Source: B1 sp034439755 (GTDB lineage Bacteria; Bacteroidota; Bacteroidia; UKL13-3). Taken from it: DNA of 64,000 nucleotides. The stretch is from positions 1 through 64,000 of the forward strand of contig JAWXAZ010000140.1 in assembly GCA_034439755.1 (NCBI GenBank), read 5' to 3'. Made by a program: the position numbers and the translations under genes. The notes beneath the pieces were generated by a model. The model was given only the letters and a program-made list of their open reading frames with translations, made no database searches and had not been told where the DNA came from. Shown here piece by piece: positions 26,466-35,204 of this stretch (its first letter is position 1; each line of letters opens with the position of its first letter).

Positions 26466-27542
26466 ATGAATCTAAAATTTGGCCTGATAGGGCATCCTTT
26501 GCACAACCAGTTTTCGGTGAATTACTTTACGCGCAATTTTGAGGAGGCGGGATTAGCATATAGCTATGAGAATTTTGATTTGGCTACAGAGGAGGAATTG
26601 AGGGCATTTATTTCAGCGCTCAAAACTTTAGGGGATCCATATTTGGGTGGGCACAATTTAAATGTACCTAATAACGATGGAATAACTTTACAAGGGAGCG
26701 AAATTGGCGGTACTAATTTGGAGGGGCAAAGTTTGCACGGGCAAAGCTTGCACGAGCAACGTTTGCATGGGCATAGTTTGGAGGAGCAACATTTGGAGGG
26801 GCAAAGTTTGGAGGAGCAACGTTTGGAGGGGCAACGTTTGCACGGGCAACGTTTGCATGAGCAAAGTTTGGAGGAGCAAAGTTTGGAGGGGCATAGTTTG
26901 GAGGGGCATAGTTTGGAGGGGCAAAGTTTGGGTGGCTCTAATTTTGTTGGAGCTAGTTTTGGCGGATTAAATGTGACGAAGCCTTATAAGGAAAAGGTAC
27001 TTTCAATGATGGATGAATTATCCATAGAGGCTGAGGTTTGTGGGGCGGTTAATTGCATTCAATTTTTGCCAAATGGCGTTTTAAAAGGGCATAATACCGA
27101 CGTATATGGATTTAATATTTCCTTGCAACAATTCTTAGGTTTGGACCGAAAAAAAAGGGCTTTAATTTTTGGAAATGGCGGTGCGGCAAAAGCGGTTTGT
27201 TATGTTTTAAATGAACTATCCATACCTTATCATTTGGTTACGCGGAGCTTGATAAAACAAGAGAATGAGTTAAATTATTCTGAGCTTACCTTAGCATTAA
27301 TTAAGCAGCATGAGTTGTTAATTAATGCAAGTTCGGTGGGCATGTACCCTAATGAAGATCAATGTTTGCCTATTCCATTTGAAGGCATTGGTAAGGCACA
27401 TTTTTGTTATGATTTAATTTATTTACCAGAGAAAACCACGTTTCTATTGGAGGCAGAAAAGCGCGGTGCTAGGGTTAAAAATGGCTTAGACATGTTGCAT
27501 TTACAGGCCGATGAGGCATATAGAATTTGGATGGATGCTTAA
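26466..27542 (+). CDS. aroE: Shikimate dehydrogenase with pentapeptide-repeat insertion
   Basis: A 358-residue AroE (from ATG 26466; an in-frame TTG lies at 26460) that reduces 3-dehydroshikimate with NADPH in aromatic amino-acid synthesis. The N-terminus (FGLIGHPLHNQFSVNYF) binds shikimate; LNVTKPYKEKV holds the catalytic lysine; GAVNCIQF, GHNTDVYGF and the GNGGAAKAV dinucleotide loop follow. Between residue about 60 and LNVTKPYK lies an extra run of about 108 residues made of five-residue repeats. Removing it leaves about 250 residues, close to the family length. All AroE motifs are intact, so the enzyme may still work, but the insert sits at the edge of the active site. It shares the upstream gap with the TonB receptor. 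Confidence 0.88.
   Translation: MNLKFGLIGHPLHNQFSVNYFTRNFEEAGLAYSYENFDLATEEELRAFISALKTLGDPYLGGHNLNVPNNDGITLQGSEIGGTNLEGQSLHGQSLHEQRLHGHSLEEQHLEGQSLEEQRLEGQRLHGQRLHEQSLEEQSLEGHSLEGHSLEGQSLGGSNFVGASFGGLNVTKPYKEKVLSMMDELSIEAEVCGAVNCIQFLPNGVLKGHNTDVYGFNISLQQFLGLDRKKRALIFGNGGAAKAVCYVLNELSIPYHLVTRSLIKQENELNYSELTLALIKQHELLINASSVGMYPNEDQCLPIPFEGIGKAHFCYDLIYLPEKTTFLLEAEKRGARVKNGLDMLHLQADEAYRIWMDA
26718..26942 (+). repeat. 15-bp tandem array inside aroE (14 exact-length units plus decay)
   Basis: Fourteen consecutive 15-bp units (26718-26927) of the type TTG-GAG-GGG-CAA-AGT, with variants TTGCACGGGCAACGT and TTGGAGGAGCAAAGT, encode [S/R/H]L[E/H][G/E][Q/H]. The pentapeptide phase extends on both sides: YLGGH, NLNVP, TLQGS, EIGGT before, and SLGGS, NFVGA, SFGG after. 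Such xLxGx repeats fold as a square beta-helix in pentapeptide-repeat proteins. The unit length is a multiple of three, so slippage would keep the frame. Confidence 0.95.
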
Positions 27543-27560
27543 TCTTTAATACTATTGCAC

Positions 27561-28520
27561 ATGGGCTTGTTTTACACTTATTGCAAATATAATACACGGT
27601 TAACATCGCATTTATTTTATGAGAACATTAGAATTGGGGGCATAGAAAATATTCCTTTACACAAGCCTGTGGTATTGGCACTAAACCATCCCAACTCGTT
27701 TTTGGATGCGGTAATTGTAGGCGCGGTAATTGATAGGCCAACGCATTTTTTAGCACGTGGCGATGCTTTTAAAAGCAATGTTGCGCGGCCCATTTTACAT
27801 TCTTTAAACATGTTGCCTGTTTTTCGATTGTCGGAGGGAAAGGAGAACTTAAGCAAGAATACGGAAACTTTTGATGCTTGTCAGAACATCCTAGAAGAGC
27901 GAAAGGTGGTGATTATTTTTGCAGAGGGATTAAGTGAGAACAATTGGGATTTACGGTCTTTAAAAAAGGGTCCGGCTAGAATTTCGATAAAGGCTTGGAG
28001 CAGCGATACGCCTGCTAAAGACATTGTAATTGTGCCCGTAGGATTAACCTATGAACATTATAAAGGTGCTGGAAAAAACATCTTGGTAAACTTTGGAAAA
28101 CCCATAGAAAGACAAGACTTTGAGGGCATTCAAAATGAGGCGCAGTTTGTGCGTACTTTTAATGAAAGGTTATTTGGCGAGTTAGGTAAACTGGCCTATA
28201 TAGCCCCTTCAATGAAAGAAGGCGACGCTCAATATACGAATTTTAGACAGACCTTTAGGCGACTTTGCCGGGGCGAAAAGGATGGCATACAACTGTTATC
28301 AAAACTAAACGCGCAATTGGATCAAACCGAAAAAAGAAGGTTTATACCATTTATAAAAAGCAGTCTTTTGTTTGCCCCTTTATACGCATTAAGCACTTGG
28401 TTAACGCCCAAAATAGTGAAACAATCTTTGTTTTTTGATTCTATTTCTTTTGGATTGGTGATGTTCCTGTGGCCCTTTTATTTATTGGGCTTGGGCTTGC
28501 TTTTAGCTTGTCTATTTTAG
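27561..28520 (+). CDS. PlsC-like lysophospholipid acyltransferase
   Basis: A 319-residue protein from ATG 27561 (TTG 27555 is also in frame). The acyltransferase motif NHPNSFLD (H-x4-D) lies near residue 45, followed by LARGDAFKS, FRLSEGKENL and FAEGLSENNW, the other blocks of the PlsC/1-acyl-glycerol-3-phosphate acyltransferase family. Two hydrophobic segments close the protein (about 265-319). Its acyl acceptor is not certain; it could make phosphatidic acid or acylate another lipid. The stop overlaps the convergent VOC gene by 4 bases. Confidence 0.83.
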   Translation: MGLFYTYCKYNTRLTSHLFYENIRIGGIENIPLHKPVVLALNHPNSFLDAVIVGAVIDRPTHFLARGDAFKSNVARPILHSLNMLPVFRLSEGKENLSKNTETFDACQNILEERKVVIIFAEGLSENNWDLRSLKKGPARISIKAWSSDTPAKDIVIVPVGLTYEHYKGAGKNILVNFGKPIERQDFEGIQNEAQFVRTFNERLFGELGKLAYIAPSMKEGDAQYTNFRQTFRRLCRGEKDGIQLLSKLNAQLDQTEKRRFIPFIKSSLLFAPLYALSTWLTPKIVKQSLFFDSISFGLVMFLWPFYLLGLGLLLACLF

Positions 28521-29560
28521 TCCCTAATTTTGTTTAGCCCCAACAAAGAAACCATCCAATTAGGTAGCGGTTTATGCTGACCTCTTTTCTTTAGGTCTAG
28601 GTACCAGCCAAACTTTTTTAGAATAGGCACCTTATGGGTTTCAACCATTTCAATGAGGGTACCATCGGGGTCTTCTACGTAGGCAAACCTTCCGCCCGAT
28701 TCGCCCATATCGAAGGTATCGCCGCTATCTACAGTCAAATTATAATTAAATTTTCTTAAATTAAGTTTGAGGCGCTCCATATTAGGCACATCAAAACACA
28801 GATGAATAAAGCCTAAATCGCCCCAATACCTATTTTCGAATAATTTAATTGGTGTTCTATCTAAGGCTTGTATTAATTCGATTTGAATATCGCCCAACAA
28901 ATGGCTAAATGGCGCGGAGTTTGGATTTTTAAAAAACAGCAAAGCCCTTCTAAACCTTTGATTCTTGTAAGCTTCACCCAGATCGTTGAAAGTACCAGTA
29001 ACATCATAGAGCACCTCATTTATACCTAATCCGTTTTGGTAAAAAGCAATTGAAATATCAATGTTATTCACGCCAATAATTGCCCCACAGAATCCACCTT
29101 GCATAAATTCTTTTGCCTTGAACCAAGACTTATCTTTTACAACTTGATATTGGTTTCCGGCAGGGTCTTTTAGCAAAAAAGTTTTATGTCCATTTGGATC
29201 CTCCATGGGCGTTGTGCAATCGTTGTTATTTTTAATAATTTCGGAAGCCTTTTTAGGGTTGTTAGATTTAAGTTTAACGGCATTAATTCCTAAATCGCCC
29301 CACTGCATGGAAGGGCCGGCAACCGACTTTCTGCTGGTAAATTGCCAAATTTCTGCGCCACCCCCACCATTCATATTCATGGCCAGGATGGCTCTTCTGC
29401 TATGTACTTCTCCCCCAGTGTAAAGTGTCATTAAAGGCGCTTTTGCCTCATCATCGAAAATTTGAACATTTATGCCAAAAACAGTTCTTAGCCATTTAAA
29501 AGTTTGGGGAGAATCTTGACAACCAATACCTACCTGTTGAATTCCAGAAATAAACGCCAT
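28517..29560 (-). CDS. Two-domain VOC (glyoxalase/dioxygenase fold) protein
   Basis: A 347-residue protein with two vicinal-oxygen-chelate halves: an N-terminal module (HxxxxxxxF-like, VGIGCQDSPQTFKWLRTVFG) and a C-terminal one (VNNIDISIAFYQNGLGINEV ... HLCFDVPN ... FAYVEDPDGTLIEMVETHK). The family includes glyoxalases, dioxygenases and fosfomycin-type enzymes. Metal-ligand candidates are the histidine in FIHLCFDV and the final glutamate in LIEMVE. No substrate can be assigned. It is 7 bases downstream of an SDR gene, so both may serve one lipid or aldehyde pathway. Confidence 0.7.
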   Translation of the reverse strand: MAFISGIQQVGIGCQDSPQTFKWLRTVFGINVQIFDDEAKAPLMTLYTGGEVHSRRAILAMNMNGGGGAEIWQFTSRKSVAGPSMQWGDLGINAVKLKSNNPKKASEIIKNNNDCTTPMEDPNGHKTFLLKDPAGNQYQVVKDKSWFKAKEFMQGGFCGAIIGVNNIDISIAFYQNGLGINEVLYDVTGTFNDLGEAYKNQRFRRALLFFKNPNSAPFSHLLGDIQIELIQALDRTPIKLFENRYWGDLGFIHLCFDVPNMERLKLNLRKFNYNLTVDSGDTFDMGESGGRFAYVEDPDGTLIEMVETHKVPILKKFGWYLDLKKRGQHKPLPNWMVSLLGLNKIRD

Positions 29561-29567
29561 ATTTTAC

Positions 29568-30365
29568 TTAAGATAATTTTAATTTTTTAACCAATTTAAA
29601 GAAGAAATAAGGAAGCAGTTTCCTTAAAATTATAAGCACCATTTCTTGCTGAACCACATAAATTTTTCGCTTATTTTTAGCAATACCCGCTACAATTTTG
29701 GCGGCACAAACTTCGGCAGGAATGCCATTTATTTGTCCGGCATCCATAACTTGATGTTGGGTGCCATCTGCTTTTAGGGCCGATTCTGAAATATTAGTTT
29801 GTATTCTACCCGGAGATACCGTTGTAAAATGGATATTTTTACGGGTATTCTCTAAGAACCACGACTCAAAAAATCCCTCCAAAGCATGCTTGGAAGCAGA
29901 ATAAGCGCTGCGCTGAGGAAAACCAAAGGTACCCACAACAGAGCTAATTAAGACAATGTTTGCATGGGTAGAATTTATCAATAAAGGCCAAAGGCTTTTT
30001 GTTAAACCAACTTGGCCAAAAAAATTAACCTCCATAATTCTGCGATCAACCGCCAAGGAGGTTTCCTCTGCTTGGGAACGCTGACTAATTCCAGCATTAT
30101 TAACCAGCACATCAATCACCTTAAACTTTTGGAACAGCTTTTCTGCAAAGTCTTTGATGGAGGCTTCACTGGCAATATCCAAAAAAAAACAATCGCATTT
30201 GGCGCCATTTTTAATACAAACTTGCATTACATCCTGCAATTTATCTAGGTTTCTGGCAGCCAAAATTAAATGAGAGCCAGGCTGAGCCATTTGCTGAGCC
30301 AAGGCTTTTCCTATGCCAGAGGAGGCACCGGTAATGACAATGGTTTTATTTGAAAAATACTGCAT
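29568..30365 (-). CDS. Short-chain dehydrogenase/reductase
   Basis: A classical 265-residue SDR: NAD(P) loop TGASSGIG (about residues 11-18), NNAG (about 90-93), serine in LISSVVG and YSASK (Tyr-xxx-Lys, about 155-159). A basic residue pattern near LAARNLDKL suggests NADPH use. A hydrophobic C-terminus (about 230-262) may tether it to the membrane. It resembles DhrS7-like or ketoacyl-reducing SDRs; the substrate is unknown. The VOC gene follows 7 bases downstream. Confidence 0.85.
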   Translation of the reverse strand: MQYFSNKTIVITGASSGIGKALAQQMAQPGSHLILAARNLDKLQDVMQVCIKNGAKCDCFFLDIASEASIKDFAEKLFQKFKVIDVLVNNAGISQRSQAEETSLAVDRRIMEVNFFGQVGLTKSLWPLLINSTHANIVLISSVVGTFGFPQRSAYSASKHALEGFFESWFLENTRKNIHFTTVSPGRIQTNISESALKADGTQHQVMDAGQINGIPAEVCAAKIVAGIAKNKRKIYVVQQEMVLIILRKLLPYFFFKLVKKLKLS

Positions 30366-30419
30366 CGGCTAATTTTTTCACAGGATGGCAAAATACGAGA
30401 TAGACCGAGATTTTTAGCA

Positions 30420-31025
30420 TTAATTTTTAAACAATTCAAGTTGTTCATTTAACAACCTAAATGTCATGCGGTGCAAATTAGTTGGACCAAACTCTTTAAT
30501 GGCCTTTCTATGTTTAATGGTTGGGTAACCTTTATTTTGGTTCCAACCATATTGAGGAAACATGGCATGCAGTTCTTCCATATAATCGTCGCGGTAAGTT
30601 TTGGCCAAAATGGAAGCCGCGGCAATATTTTGGAAACGCGCGTCACCCTTGATCTCGCAGCGATGTGGAATTTTGCCATAAGGAATAAACCGATTGCCAT
30701 CAATTAACAACAAACTCGGAACAATAGTTAATTTATCTAAAGCACGGTGCATGGCCATAAAAGACGATTTAAGAATATTATACTTATCAATTTCTTTGTT
30801 ATCTAAAGAGGAAACCGCCCAGGCCAAAGATTTTTCTTCAATTTCCAAACGCAATTCTTTGCGGTCTTTCTCACTTAATTTTTTAGAATCGTTTAAGCCT
30901 TTGATATTTTTTTTTGGATCAAGAATAACAGCTGCCGCAAATACTGGTCCGGCTAAACAACCCCTTCCAGCCTCATCGCAGCCAGCTTCTGGTAACATCT
31001 TTTGAAAAGTTTTTAGCAAGGCCAT
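30420..31025 (-). CDS. rnhB: Ribonuclease HII
   Basis: A 201-residue enzyme that removes RNA from RNA-DNA hybrids and single ribonucleotides from DNA. The metal site is GCDEAGRGCLAGPV with D17 and E18; the third acidic residue is the aspartate of LLIDGNRF, and SILAKTYRD carries the family serine/lysine pattern followed by another aspartate. Its start is the ATG at 31025. A divergent promoter region of about 100 bases separates it from the flippase gene. Confidence 0.95.
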   Translation of the reverse strand: MALLKTFQKMLPEAGCDEAGRGCLAGPVFAAAVILDPKKNIKGLNDSKKLSEKDRKELRLEIEEKSLAWAVSSLDNKEIDKYNILKSSFMAMHRALDKLTIVPSLLLIDGNRFIPYGKIPHRCEIKGDARFQNIAAASILAKTYRDDYMEELHAMFPQYGWNQNKGYPTIKHRKAIKEFGPTNLHRMTFRLLNEQLELFKN

Positions 31026-31125
31026 CTTGCAATTATAAGATTTTTTTCAAAATTGATTTTAGAACTATGATACAATAATATATACGAATCAATAAATTTA
31101 CCGCGTTAAAGCCACGCGGCCCGCA

Positions 31126-32580
31126 ATGAAAAAAACGTTTATTACAAATTTCATCTTGCTCATGTCGGTTAACTTGCTCATTAAACCCTTTTGGATTTTG
31201 GGCATAGATCGAGGAGTTCAAAATGCTGTTGGATACGAGCAGTATGGCTTGTATAGCAATTTGTTTGCTTTTTCAATGCTGCTTATTACGCTGCTCGATT
31301 TAGGCATAAACAACTATACCTCCTCTAATATTGCAAAAGACCCAGAAAGCCTCAACAAAGAATTTGCGGCTTTAACCACCTTTAAATTAGGGTCGAGCTT
31401 AGTTTACCTCACCTTAACTTTGGGCATTGGCACCCTAATGGGCTACCCCATAGACAGGTTACAACTCTTGTTAATACTTGGGTTCAACCAAATTCTATCT
31501 TACTTTTATTCTTTTTTTAGAAGCATTGTGGGCGGATTGCAACTATTTAAAACCGACGCATTGTTATCGGTGGTAGACAGAAGTTTAATGATTTTGCTAT
31601 GCGGGTTAATGCTTTGGTTTGGGTTGTTCAGCATAAGCATCCCAGCCTTTATTTTGGCTCAAACCGTGGCCTATTCTACCGCAGTGGCCATTTCATTTTT
31701 TGTAATAAAACCGCATTTGCACACGCTAATTTGGAAACTCGATTTTAGCCATTTTAAGGTGGTGATAATTAAAATGTTTCCATACGCCTTGTTATCTTTA
31801 CTAATGACATTTTACACCAGGTTAGATGTAGTGCTTATTCCCAAATTGGTGGCAGATGGCGATATGCAAAATGGCATTTACGCCTCGGCCTATCGCTTGT
31901 TGGAGGCCGCAAATATGATGGCCGCCCTTGTGGCCATGCTCCTGCTTCCTATGTTTTCGAAGATGATAGCTGCCAAAGAAAATTTGAATTCATTGGTTCA
32001 ATTTAGCACCGGACTCATGCTAATTCCGGCCTTTGCCTTTTGCCTCATTGCATTTGGGTATCAAGACCCTATAATTCATTTGTTAAACCACCACAGCAAC
32101 GATTACGCGGCCTGGGTTTTTGGCTTGGTTATTCTATGTTTTTTTCCGCTGTGCATCATGTATATTTACGGTACCTTGTTAACCGCCAATGGTAATTTTA
32201 AAATTCTAAACATTTTGGCGGCTATTGCATTGATTTTGAATCTTGGGCTCAACTTTTGGCTCATCCCAATTTACAAAGCTTATGGGGCAGCCATTGCAGC
32301 TATAAGCACACAAGCATTCATAGGTTTTAGCAACCTCCTTTTTGGTATCAAAATTCTCAAAATTCGGTTTGAACCAAAATTTATTACCCGGTTTTTCGTT
32401 TCCCTCTTATTCATTGGTATTTTATTGTTTGTGACCCTTAAATTGGAATTCACTTGGTGGCAAGCCTCCATTTCAATTATTTTAGGCACATTGGGAAGCA
32501 TGTTTGGTCTCAAAATACTTGATTTTAAACAAGGTTTAGAGCTTCTTAAGGGTAGACAAGCCGAAAAAGGGGGTTTATGA
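31126..32580 (+). CDS. Polysaccharide flippase (Wzx/MATE-like), multi-spanning
   Basis: A 484-residue membrane protein with about 12-14 hydrophobic segments across its whole length, typical of MOP-superfamily lipid-linked oligosaccharide flippases. The N-terminus (FILLMSVNLLIKPFWILGID) and the internal repeats match Wzx-type proteins. It is followed by a Wzz-like gene and a ligase-like gene on the same strand, the usual set for export of a surface polysaccharide, although glycosyltransferase genes are not beside it here. Confidence 0.83.
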   Translation: MKKTFITNFILLMSVNLLIKPFWILGIDRGVQNAVGYEQYGLYSNLFAFSMLLITLLDLGINNYTSSNIAKDPESLNKEFAALTTFKLGSSLVYLTLTLGIGTLMGYPIDRLQLLLILGFNQILSYFYSFFRSIVGGLQLFKTDALLSVVDRSLMILLCGLMLWFGLFSISIPAFILAQTVAYSTAVAISFFVIKPHLHTLIWKLDFSHFKVVIIKMFPYALLSLLMTFYTRLDVVLIPKLVADGDMQNGIYASAYRLLEAANMMAALVAMLLLPMFSKMIAAKENLNSLVQFSTGLMLIPAFAFCLIAFGYQDPIIHLLNHHSNDYAAWVFGLVILCFFPLCIMYIYGTLLTANGNFKILNILAAIALILNLGLNFWLIPIYKAYGAAIAAISTQAFIGFSNLLFGIKILKIRFEPKFITRFFVSLLFIGILLFVTLKLEFTWWQASISIILGTLGSMFGLKILDFKQGLELLKGRQAEKGGL

Positions 32581-32591
32581 GGTATTTTTTA

Positions 32592-32599
32592 TATTTTTG
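32592..32599 (+). promoter_or_regulatory. Bacteroidota -7 box for the Wzz-like gene
   Basis: TATTTTTG lies 12 bases before the ATG at 32612, which supports that ATG over the earlier TTG at 32597 that overlaps the box. Confidence 0.45.
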
Positions 32600-32611
32600 C
32601 TGCGTAACGAT

Positions 32612-33622
32612 ATGAACAAGAAAAAAAAACAATATTACTTCGAGCTAATTGATGTATTTCATTTCATAGTTAGGTGGAGAAAAAAACTGATAATCATTTG
32701 TGGCATTTCGGCCATTTTATCCATACTCATTTCTAGTCCATGGGTAATAAGACCAAAATACCAATCTACCGCGGTATTTTACCCGTCAACCAACAACTCC
32801 ATCTCCTCTGCCTTGCTTACAGACAGTAGGGTAAAACAAAAAGACCCATTAGAATTTGGAGAGCAAGTTGCCGCACAACAATATGTGCAAATATTGGAAT
32901 CGGATTACCTTAAATTGAAAGTAATTAACCGTTACAATTTGGCAGAACACTACCGCATAGACCCAAGCGATGGGGAAAAAAATTACAAAATGGGCAAAAT
33001 GTACGACAAGAACATCAGTTTTCGTAAAACACCATATGCCTCCATTGAAGTAAGTGTTTTGGACGAAAAGCCAGAGATTGCTGCCGAAGTAGCCAATGGC
33101 ATTGTGATGATTTTGGACAGTGTTAAGACGGAAGTTCAACGTAAAATGGCCATGCAGGCCTTTCACATTATTGAAACTGAGTACAAACGCAAGGAAGAAG
33201 AAGTAAATTCCATTAAAGTTAGGATGCAAGAATTGGGTGCTAAAGGCGTTTATAATGTGGAAGAGCAATCGAAAGCCATTACCGAATTAATAGGCAAAAA
33301 CGGGATGAATGAAAATATTCGCCAACAACAAAATAACTTGGCACAATATGGTGCAGAATCACAATCTTTATACAATACATTAGAGCTTCAAGTAGAGCAA
33401 ATGAATGAGTTGAAAAAGAAATTGGATCAGGCCAAAATTGACGTAGAAGGTAATTTGAGTAATGTATTTATTTTACAAAATGCTTCTCCTGCCGAAAGAA
33501 AAACATACCCAATTCGTTCCTTAATTGTGTTGGGTGCTATTTTAGGTTCATTCATTTTAGCTTGTATTGTGTTGTTGTTTGTTGAGAAATTTCAACATCA
33601 AAAAGACAATTTTATTTCTTAG
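32612..33622 (+). CDS. Wzz-like polysaccharide chain-length/co-polymerase protein
   Basis: From ATG 32612 the protein has 336 residues. A membrane segment near the N-terminus (about 24-45), a long periplasmic coiled-coil region (about 170-285) and a second membrane segment near the C-terminus (about 300-325) give the Wzz layout, which sets polysaccharide chain length. AERKTYPIRSLIVLGAILGS is the proline-containing run into the second helix. It starts after a flippase gene and before an O-antigen ligase-like gene. No kinase domain is attached. Confidence 0.8.
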   Translation: MNKKKKQYYFELIDVFHFIVRWRKKLIIICGISAILSILISSPWVIRPKYQSTAVFYPSTNNSISSALLTDSRVKQKDPLEFGEQVAAQQYVQILESDYLKLKVINRYNLAEHYRIDPSDGEKNYKMGKMYDKNISFRKTPYASIEVSVLDEKPEIAAEVANGIVMILDSVKTEVQRKMAMQAFHIIETEYKRKEEEVNSIKVRMQELGAKGVYNVEEQSKAITELIGKNGMNENIRQQQNNLAQYGAESQSLYNTLELQVEQMNELKKKLDQAKIDVEGNLSNVFILQNASPAERKTYPIRSLIVLGAILGSFILACIVLLFVEKFQHQKDNFIS

Positions 33623-33627
33623 TAAAC

Positions 33628-35079
33628 TTGAATCTCGAAGCAAAACAAAAATGGCTTATTGGGTCTGGAATACTTTTTATTCTGCTCAACACCATTGGCA
33701 TTGCCTTTGAATTTTATTGGACTCCGGCCTTGCCTGCTCTGGCCTTGTTATCCCTTCTGGCTTTATTAAGATTAGATGTATTAATTATTATTCTGGTTTT
33801 CTTGGTTCCACTTTCCATTAACATTGAAAATGTGGTGTTGGGCATGGGCTTATCATTGCCATCGGAACCTCTTATTATTGGAATTTTCTTGTTGGTGGTC
33901 TATAAATTTATTATAGATGGAGAGTATGATTTTAGGGTATTAAAACATCCCATCACCATTGCCATTATACTTAACATGACCTGGATTTTGGTAACTTCTT
34001 TTACCAGCATGGAAAAGGTGGTAAGCATTAAATTTTTCTTGTCGAGATCTTGGTTCTTGGTGGTATTTTATTTCTTGGCGGTTGTGCTATTTAGGAAAAT
34101 AGATTATATAAAAAATTACCTCTGGGCTTATATGATTCCCTTAGCCTTTGTGATTATTTTCACCTTAATAAAACACAGTGAGGACGACTTTTCTCAAATT
34201 ACTTCATTTGAGATTATGGCACCGTTTTATATTGCCCATGGCATTTATGCCGCGGCCATTGCCTTCTTTATTCCCATGCTGTTTATATGGGTAATTTTTG
34301 GGTTTAAATTGAACCTAAATTTTGGCAGTCTTTTGGCGGTTGTGTTTTTATTGTTGCTATTTTTCTTTGGATTGGTATTGAGTTATACCCGAGCAGGTTG
34401 GGTTAGTTTGGCTGCTGCAACAATGTTTGGTGCTGCGTTGTTTTTGCGGTTAAGGCTGTGGCATATGATGAGCATTTTAGCCATTGTTGCTTCCTTTATC
34501 TTGGTTAATTTTGATGATATTTTTTATCAACTGTATCAAAACAAACAGAACTCTGCAGAGGGTTTTGAAAAGCATTTAGAATCTGTTTCTAATGTTAGGA
34601 ATGATGTGTCGAATTTAGAGCGTGTAAACAGGTGGGCGGCGGCAATCAATATGGTTAAAGAAAAACCATTCGTAGGTTTTGGTCCGGGAGCCTATTCATT
34701 TACCTATGCGCCATACCAAGACCCCGAGTTTAAAACGCCTATTACAACAGCCTTTGGCGACCAAGGTCATGCTCACTCTGAGTATTTAAATCCATTGGCA
34801 GAAAGTGGATGGATGGGATTGATAACGTTTTTAATTATACTCTATTTTGTTTTTAAAAGGGGTTTATTTTTGGTTTACCACGGGCGCACCTTTGAGATAA
34901 GAATGTTGAGTGCTGGTATGTTGTTGGGATTGGTTACTTATTTGGCCCACGGATTATTAAATAGCTACAGTGAGCAAGATAAAATTGCGGTTTTATTTTG
35001 GGGGTTTATTGCTGTTATAACAGCCTTAGATATTTATCACCAGCCCTTGCCAGCGGCAGAAGATTTAGAAGAGGAATGA
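33628..35079 (+). CDS. O-antigen ligase-like membrane protein (WaaL/Wzy type)
   Basis: A 483-residue protein with about 12 hydrophobic segments and a large periplasmic loop (about 300-370) holding GFGPGAYSFTYAPYQ, DQGHAHSEYLNPLAESGW. The ...H.NxxL...E.G pattern (here HSEYLNPLAESG) is the Wzy_C/O-antigen ligase signature. It joins or polymerises glycans at the periplasmic face. WaaL and Wzy cannot be told apart by sequence alone. TTG 33628 is taken as start, 5 bases after the Wzz stop. Confidence 0.82.
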   Translation: MNLEAKQKWLIGSGILFILLNTIGIAFEFYWTPALPALALLSLLALLRLDVLIIILVFLVPLSINIENVVLGMGLSLPSEPLIIGIFLLVVYKFIIDGEYDFRVLKHPITIAIILNMTWILVTSFTSMEKVVSIKFFLSRSWFLVVFYFLAVVLFRKIDYIKNYLWAYMIPLAFVIIFTLIKHSEDDFSQITSFEIMAPFYIAHGIYAAAIAFFIPMLFIWVIFGFKLNLNFGSLLAVVFLLLLFFFGLVLSYTRAGWVSLAAATMFGAALFLRLRLWHMMSILAIVASFILVNFDDIFYQLYQNKQNSAEGFEKHLESVSNVRNDVSNLERVNRWAAAINMVKEKPFVGFGPGAYSFTYAPYQDPEFKTPITTAFGDQGHAHSEYLNPLAESGWMGLITFLIILYFVFKRGLFLVYHGRTFEIRMLSAGMLLGLVTYLAHGLLNSYSEQDKIAVLFWGFIAVITALDIYHQPLPAAEDLEEE

Positions 35080-35204
35080 TATTATAACTTTAACCTAAAA
35101 TAACAATATTACTTATGCGAACTAAGCATACAAGAAGGTTGTGCAGGGTAGTATTTTATGGTTTAACTTTAAGCAAAAATAGTAACACAAGAAAGTTTGG
35201 CAGA

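Noticed and set aside
26688..26970. Long open frames on both strands across the 15-bp array
   Set aside because: A 15-bp repeat without stops is open in many frames; only the aroE frame continues into conserved protein on both sides.
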